From positions 1 to 18,310 of the forward strand of contig JBBDIE010000137.1 in the NCBI GenBank assembly GCA_040880545.1: 18,310 nt of DNA, written 5' to 3'. Positions 15,401 through 18,310 of this stretch are shown here, in pieces; position 1 is the first letter of the stretch, and each line of letters begins with the position of its first letter. Below the pieces are notes generated by a model. That model was not told where the DNA came from, did not search any database, and saw only the letters and a list, made by a program, of their open reading frames with translations. Source of the DNA: M55B112 sp040880545 (lineage in GTDB: Bacteria; Bacteroidota; Bacteroidia; Bacteroidales; GCA-2748055). The translations under genes and the position numbers were made by a program.

Positions 15401-15766
15401 GTGGTTACCCGGGTCCATAGATACAACTCCAATGGAATAGACTCCCTCACCATCGAAAACCGGTTTGAAAGTTGTCCCGCTGTTCACGGTTTTCCAGACA
15501 TGTCCGGATGCCACACCAACGTACCACTCGCTTGTATTGGCAGGATTGACTGCAAAATCAGCAATCCTTCCTGAGGTCATAGCCGGTCCGATACTCCGCC
15601 AGCTAAGTCCGTTGAATAGGGCATCATCGCTTTTCTCCTCTGTCTGATCTTTCTCCTTTGACCGTTTTTTTCCCTGTGCCGCTGTATCAACAAAGGTTAA
15701 GATAAACAAAAGTATAAACAGCCCGTGCAGACACCTGCGGGTGCCGGTTTTAAATGTTCTTTTCAT
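12458..15766 (-). CDS. Secreted Asp-box (BNR/VPS10-like) beta-propeller protein
   Basis: A 1102-residue exported protein with a signal peptide (MKRTFKTGTRRC then a hydrophobic run to about TAAQ, residue 31). A short Lys/Glu-rich linker follows. Residues about 50-760 carry at least eleven Asp-box type repeats, for example YKSIDGGKSW, YKSTDGGETW, YKSTNGGDTW, YRSSDRGASW, VTVDGGKTW, YETFDGGDTF, FRSDNRGDSW and LKSTDKGRTW, the pattern of sortilin/VPS10 and sialidase-like propellers. A beta-sandwich-like region follows around FNIYDPAGRAVRRLTVEASK, then a charged helical, probably coiled-coil tail (about 960-1090). No T9SS C-terminal domain is apparent (it ends GRKITL), so sorting by type IX secretion is unlikely. 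Bacterial members are often labelled glycosyl hydrolase, but I see no sialidase catalytic Arg set, so the activity is unknown. A full promoter match lies upstream. Confidence 0.88.
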   Translation of the reverse strand: MKRTFKTGTRRCLHGLFILLFILTFVDTAAQGKKRSKEKDQTEEKSDDALFNGLSWRSIGPAMTSGRIADFAVNPANTSEWYVGVASGHVWKTVNSGTTFKPVFDGEGVYSIGVVSMDPGNHNVIWVGTGENNHQRALGYGNGVYKSIDGGKSWKNMGLKESRQIGGIVIDPRDSDIIFVAAEGSAWASGGDRGLYKSTDGGETWSKVLEISEHTGVNNVVIDPVDPDIMYATSEQRRRHVFTKIGGGPESAFYKSTNGGDTWTKSMKGLPSVDIGGMGLDVSPADRNVLYLIVEAAEDKSGFYRSSDRGASWNRMSDHNASGQYYNEIYCDPLDVNKVYSMETYSKVTVDGGKTWKNVGMDNRHVDDHALWIDPADTDHFLIGGDGGVYETFDGGDTFQFKTNLPVTQFYRVNVDYDLPFYNVYGGTQDNNTLMGPSRNTSSAGVTSDEWKAILGGDGFWVGIDRENPNIVYCESQYGNSTRYDKASGENFSIKPRPGKGEETYKWNWNAPLVVSKHVSGRIYAMANKVFRSDNRGDSWEVISEDLTSGMDRNSWPVMDHFWSYDAVVKDVSTSLYGTGVAFCESPLNQDLLYAGTDDGVLSITEDGGKAWRQVKQFDGIPEYTYISDIMADRFDENTVYVSFDNRKRDDFKPYILKSTDKGRTWKAVVSDLPDDQTVHTLEQDTEVPTLLFAGTEFGAYFSLDEGGAWKQLKSGMPAIAVRDMVVHERENDLVLATFGRGFYILDDYTPLRELATDKAIKEKDAHIFEIPSVKMFATTGGKYGQGSSYYKAENPDFGAIITYHLKDVPETLKSARQTAEKELFDKKAPIPQPSMNDLRKEEAEIAPYLVFNIYDPAGRAVRRLTVEASKGINRISWDLRYFYPSPVNISDGEFTSTSMGRSGTLAMPGTYKVSMDQVAGGKVTRLVDQVEFSAEPLNLASMPAADREALVAFQAKLTELSGTYMGMERKVTEELSRVVSLKQAALRTPGADLQLQSRIAAVEQELKDIRFEMDGPQAKASWEELPPMAMPLGRRINIAVRAHWNNSAGLNKSVIDQYEILKEEFPPLVDRINAMDSEIRTIEALLENAGAGWTPGRKITL

Positions 15767-15816
15767 TCCGTTTAGTTTATTGATTTTTATTTCGTGGAAA
15801 ATCCGTTTTGTAACTT

Positions 15817-15847
15817 CAAAATTAACATCTTCATAGTATCTGCCAAA
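15817..15847 (-). promoter_or_regulatory. Full Bacteroidota promoter of the propeller gene
   Basis: The minus strand has TTTG at 15844-15847 and TAATTTTG at 15817-15824 with a spacer of exactly 19 bp. Both boxes match the TTTG / TAnnTTTG consensus completely. The start of transcription would fall near 15810, giving a leader of about 45 nt. This is the best promoter in the window. Confidence 0.7.
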
Positions 15848-15913
15848 TGCTGTACATCACATTCTGTCGTTACACTGCCCGGAACCGGGTCACCAGGTCT
15901 ATAAAATAAGGTG

Positions 15914-15929
15914 TCGATACCGGTATCGA
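15914..15929. promoter_or_regulatory. 16-bp perfect palindrome upstream of the nitroreductase promoter
   Basis: TCGATACCGGTATCGA is self-complementary over all 16 bases. It sits 14 bp upstream of the nitroreductase -33 box, in the region between divergent promoters, where an activator or repressor dimer would bind. The upstream sequence also has CCCGGAACCGGG at 15888-15899. No regulator gene is in the window. Confidence 0.45.
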
Positions 15930-15943
15930 TGTGTTATATAATA

Positions 15944-15974
15944 TTCGTACCTGAAAAGTAATTCACTACTTTTG
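15944..15974 (+). promoter_or_regulatory. Candidate promoter of the nitroreductase gene
   Basis: TTCG (15944-15947, one mismatch to TTTG) and TACTTTTG (15967-15974, exact TAnnTTTG) are 19 bp apart. The ATG is 21 bp beyond the -7 box. It argues against an upstream TTG start at 15972, which would lie inside this box. Confidence 0.6.
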
Positions 15975-15995
15975 CCCGGAAACGAAGGAATTATT

Positions 15996-16739
15996 ATGAA
16001 AGTTTTAAACGATCACAAATCAATCAGGAAATATTCGGACAAACCGGTTTCAGATGAACTGCTCAATGAAATCTTCTTTTCAGGGACACGTGCTTCCACA
16101 ACGGGAAATATGCAGGTATACAGTATAATCGTTACCCGCGAAGATAGCATGAAAGAGAAATTGTCTCCGTGTCATTTCAACCAGCCAATGATTAAAGAGG
16201 CACCGGTGGTACTCACTTTCTGTGCCGATTTCAACAGGTTTAACAAGTGGTGCATCCAACGGAATGCAGCACCGGGTTACGATAATTTCCTCTCCTTCGT
16301 TACAGCAGCGATCGACGCATTGCTGGTGGCACAGAATATATGCATCGCTGCCGAAAATAAAGGACTGGGGATCTGCTATATTGGTACCACCACCTACATG
16401 GCCGAAAAGATCATCGATATCCTTGAACTCCCCAATGGGGTTGTTCCTGTAACCACTGTAACTCTTGGTTACCCGGCTGAGAACCCTCCTATTACAGACC
16501 GGCTTCCGATGGAGGCGGTGGTTCACTATGAAACATACAATGATTTCTCGCCTGCCGATATCGACAGGATCTATAACGCCCTGGAAGACCTGCCTTCAAG
16601 CAAGCAATTTGTAAGGGAGAATAATCTCCAGACACTCGCCCAGGTATTTACTGATGTTCGTTACAAGAAGGCCGATAATATGGCCTTTTCCAATAAACTA
16701 TTGGCAGTATTGGATAAACAGGGATTTATGAGGCAGTGA
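15996..16739 (+). CDS. NfsA-type FMN nitroreductase
   Basis: NfsA/FRP-family flavoenzyme of 247 residues that should bind FMN and use NADPH for two-electron reduction of nitroaromatics, quinones or similar substrates. I start at ATG 15996, not the TTG at 15972, because the latter overlaps the promoter. Family blocks are HKSIRKYSDKPVSDE (7-21, FMN phosphate site), RASTTGNMQVYSIIV (32-46), FCADFNRFNKW (75-85), AAENKGLGICYIGT (118-131) and LGYPAENPPITDRLP (157-171), which line up with E. coli NfsA (240 residues) nearly end to end. The C-terminus is about seven residues longer. A palindrome sits upstream of its promoter. The next gene on the strand, a tiny lipoprotein, begins about 320 bp later with its own promoter. 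Confidence 0.9.
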   Translation: MKVLNDHKSIRKYSDKPVSDELLNEIFFSGTRASTTGNMQVYSIIVTREDSMKEKLSPCHFNQPMIKEAPVVLTFCADFNRFNKWCIQRNAAPGYDNFLSFVTAAIDALLVAQNICIAAENKGLGICYIGTTTYMAEKIIDILELPNGVVPVTTVTLGYPAENPPITDRLPMEAVVHYETYNDFSPADIDRIYNALEDLPSSKQFVRENNLQTLAQVFTDVRYKKADNMAFSNKLLAVLDKQGFMRQ

Positions 16740-17061
16740 AACAATTCAGTTCTCTCTTTCATTCCGAACAATGTGCTGATAACTCATATGTAATCTCCTG
16801 AGATGATTCAGGAAGAAATTGACATCGCAAAAACCCTTCAAAAATTGTCTGAATCGTAATTGAAACAGATTTTTAACAAAACAAAATAACTGTCAGATCG
16901 CAAAGCTGAGTATCACAAAGGCATTCAATGGAACAATCGTTTAATTTCAGATTTGATACATATTGATAAATTTAACATCTCAAAAATTGATTCATTCTTC
17001 TTTTGTATGTAATTATATTTTATATTTGTATAATAAGTAGTTATAAAATAAAATGATCATT
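16740..17061. other. Intergenic region without a supported gene
   Basis: About 320 AT-rich bases between the nitroreductase and the small lipoprotein gene. It holds a short hairpin, TCCTGA and TCAGGA around 6 nt (16796-16813), without a T-run, and the promoter of the next gene near its right end. I found no tRNA, no clear terminator and no convincing reading frame. Confidence 0.6.
17002..17028 (+). promoter_or_regulatory. Candidate promoter of the small lipoprotein gene
   Basis: TATATTTG (17021-17028) is an exact TAnnTTTG. TTTG at 17002-17005 is a possible -33 box, but the 15-bp spacer is shorter than the usual 19. The ATG at 17062 is 33 bp beyond the -7 box. Confidence 0.4.
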
Positions 17062-17190
17062 ATGAAAAAAGCAGCAATAATCGTTGTACTTGTTTTTGCA
17101 ATTGGGCTAGTGATGAGTTCCTGTAACAGGGAGGTATGTCCAGCAATGTCTGATTTACCAGAATACAACGTAGAAGTTTTAAATGCCTGA
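17062..17190 (+). CDS. Small (42-residue) predicted lipoprotein
   Basis: ATG AAA AAA start, hydrophobic signal MKKAAIIVVLVFAIGLVMSS and lipobox MSSC with Cys at residue 21, then a 22-residue mature tail (CNREVCPAMSDLPEYNVE and so on) with a second Cys at 26. The start could also be the in-frame ATG at 17053 (MIIMKK), but MKK is more usual for a signal peptide. It has its own -7 box upstream and a terminator beginning 37 bp after the stop, so it looks like a monocistronic gene. Tiny Bacteroidota lipoproteins with a short Cys-Pro-Ala motif shortly after the lipid Cys are something I recall, but I cannot name a characterised member. Function unknown; a periplasm- or outer-membrane-anchored peptide is the reasonable inference. 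Confidence 0.7.
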   Translation: MKKAAIIVVLVFAIGLVMSSCNREVCPAMSDLPEYNVEVLNA

Positions 17191-17227
17191 AAACAGAGGA
17201 TATTTCTATCCTTTTTCACTATAATTT

Positions 17228-17257
17228 AAAGATTTACCTTCAGGTAGATCTTTTTTT
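17228..17257 (+). terminator. Rho-independent terminator after the small lipoprotein gene
   Basis: AAAGATTTACC (17228-17238) and GGTAGATCTTT (17243-17253) form an 11-bp stem with one T-G wobble and a TTCA loop. A run of seven T (17251-17257) follows and partly overlaps the stem. Placement 37 bp past the lipoprotein stop and 23 bp before the next -7 box fits. Confidence 0.7.
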
Positions 17258-17289
17258 ATTGGTAAACCTTTCTTGCCATTATTTCGTTG

Positions 17290-17297
17290 TAACTTTG
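17290..17297 (+). promoter_or_regulatory. Candidate -7 element of the beta-barrel gene
   Basis: TAACTTTG is an exact TAnnTTTG, 22 bp before the ATG at 17320. No -33 TTG at normal spacing. It follows directly on the terminator of the previous gene. Confidence 0.45.
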
Positions 17298-17319
17298 CGG
17301 TCAGTCACCGGAAAAATAG

Positions 17320-18162
17320 ATGAAGTATCATTTTAACATAGCATTTCTGCTGGTAATCTCTGTTTCGGCAACCTTCGGTCAGGGGGAACTGCGCGATCAG
17401 CCAAAGATGCTATTCCATAACGAACAGACCGTAGGTTTGTTCCTGAACAGCAATGGTATTGGGGCAGACTATCGCTTTGCCAGGTTTATAAATGCCAGAA
17501 ACGACAGGATCTATGAAATATCGTTTGACTATGTAAAGCATCCCAAAGAGTATAAATCTGTGGTTCCCTATGAATGGTATACAAAGAGATTTGTATATGG
17601 TAAAGAAAATCTGTTCTGGGAACTGAAGGTGCATTATGGAAATCAGTATGAATTATACAGAAAATATGACTTTTCATCCATATCCATCAGGCTGGTGTAC
17701 AGTGGAGGATTATCCCTGGGATTTCTAAAACCCATCTATTACGATATCCTGAGTTTTGATGGTTCAGGACGCTACACGTTGTCGGAAGTGAAGAAGTTTG
17801 ATCCGGCGATCCACCTGTACAATTATGGTGGAAACGCGTCATTCACAAAAGGTTTTGATGAATTAAAGGTAACGCCGGGTCTGACATTCAGTGCAGGATT
17901 TTTATTTGAATACAGTGAAAGGGAGCCGATGATTCATGCCCTGGAAACCGGGGTGGGTTTTACAATTTATCCGCGACAAATAAGGATAATGGCCACAGAA
18001 GATGCACAATACTACTTCTTTAAGCTACATGTTGGTTACCGTTTTGGAAATATGATTGACATCAGCGGTACCGCTAAAGCCAAAACCTGGCAAGAAAGGC
18101 GCAAGGAACGTAAAGAAAGTATGGATAAATCCCGGCAGCCGGCCATCAACATTCCCTTTTAA
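17320..18162 (+). CDS. Conserved hypothetical outer-membrane beta-barrel protein
   Basis: A 280-residue exported protein with a Sec signal peptide (MKYHFNIAFLLVISVSATFG, cleaved near GQ at 20-21). The mature part is rich in aromatic residues in alternating strands, for example IGADYRFARFI, IYEISFDYVKHPKEY (68-82 approximately), FVYGKENLFWELKVHYG, SISIRLVYSGGLSLGFLKPIY and FFKLHVGYRFGN, as in 10- to 14-strand outer-membrane barrels. After the last strand is a positively charged tail (WQERRKERKESMDKSR), unusual for a barrel, which normally ends on an aromatic strand; the final residue is Phe. I recall Bacteroidota proteins of the same pattern annotated only as hypothetical; no function is known to me. 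It has its own -7 promoter and no clear operon partner in the window. Confidence 0.75.
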   Translation: MKYHFNIAFLLVISVSATFGQGELRDQPKMLFHNEQTVGLFLNSNGIGADYRFARFINARNDRIYEISFDYVKHPKEYKSVVPYEWYTKRFVYGKENLFWELKVHYGNQYELYRKYDFSSISIRLVYSGGLSLGFLKPIYYDILSFDGSGRYTLSEVKKFDPAIHLYNYGGNASFTKGFDELKVTPGLTFSAGFLFEYSEREPMIHALETGVGFTIYPRQIRIMATEDAQYYFFKLHVGYRFGNMIDISGTAKAKTWQERRKERKESMDKSRQPAINIPF

Positions 18163-18310
18163 TCCGTGATTGCAGGAAAACATGCATTGTATTCATAATC
18201 TGTGCGATAGAATAATTATTTCTTTTTAAAGTGCAAGGTTCTATTGCCACATACATAAATATCCTTGCATTTATTCAGTGACAATGCTACAGACTTTTTC
18301 AGCAGACCCT

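Noticed and set aside
16803..16859. 18-codon frame starting ATG ATT CAG, amphipathic-looking
   Set aside because: Very short, no promoter or ribosome-site support, overlaps a hairpin; expected by chance in this AT-rich gap.
18149..18256. Short minus-strand frame starting MYVAIEP, near the IS-like end
   Set aside because: About 35 codons, runs antisense into the beta-barrel gene before a stop; no transposase similarity recognised.

Overview
The window looks like chromosomal DNA of a member of the Bacteroidota, probably a Bacteroidales or Marinilabiliales-like lineage. This rests on a PorT/SprT type IX secretion protein, a lipoprotein-type TamA homologue (TamL), NfsA- and YdfG-type enzymes of ordinary Bacteroidota character, AT-rich leaders without Shine-Dalgarno motifs, and repeated matches to the Bacteroidota promoter consensus (TTTG, about 19 bp, TAnnTTTG) just upstream of genes. 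No tRNA, rRNA, CRISPR array, phage gene or intact transposase was seen.

Layout. Positions 1-5011 hold three minus-strand genes: a truncated sodium-coupled NSS-family transporter, class II fructose-bisphosphate aldolase (fbaA) and the outer-membrane assembly protein TamL. A divergent intergenic region (5012-5177) separates TamL from a plus-strand SpoU/TrmH-family RNA methyltransferase. That gene converges on two minus-strand genes, porT and purL (small FGAM synthase). purL is divergent from a plus-strand group: a YdfG-like short-chain dehydrogenase, an amidohydrolase-2 protein only 29 bp behind it, then, after a structured 230-bp repeat, an Ldh_2-family malate/lactate-type dehydrogenase with its own promoter. 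This group converges, across a 19-bp-arm stem-loop, on a 1102-residue secreted Asp-box (BNR/VPS10-like) propeller protein on the minus strand. That gene is divergent from an NfsA-type nitroreductase, followed by a 42-residue lipoprotein too short for routine gene calling, a rho-independent terminator, and a conserved but uncharacterised outer-membrane beta-barrel protein.

How the genes relate. Most are housekeeping or cell-envelope functions: glycolysis, purine synthesis, RNA modification, outer-membrane biogenesis, type IX secretion. ydfG and the amidohydrolase form a plausible two-gene operon, with the Ldh-type enzyme as a possible functional partner. No multi-gene defence or mobile system is visible. 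The most unusual items are the three-copy inverted/direct repeat between the amidohydrolase and Ldh genes (it contains the amidohydrolase stop codon), the tiny lipoprotein, and perfect palindromes in two divergent promoter regions.
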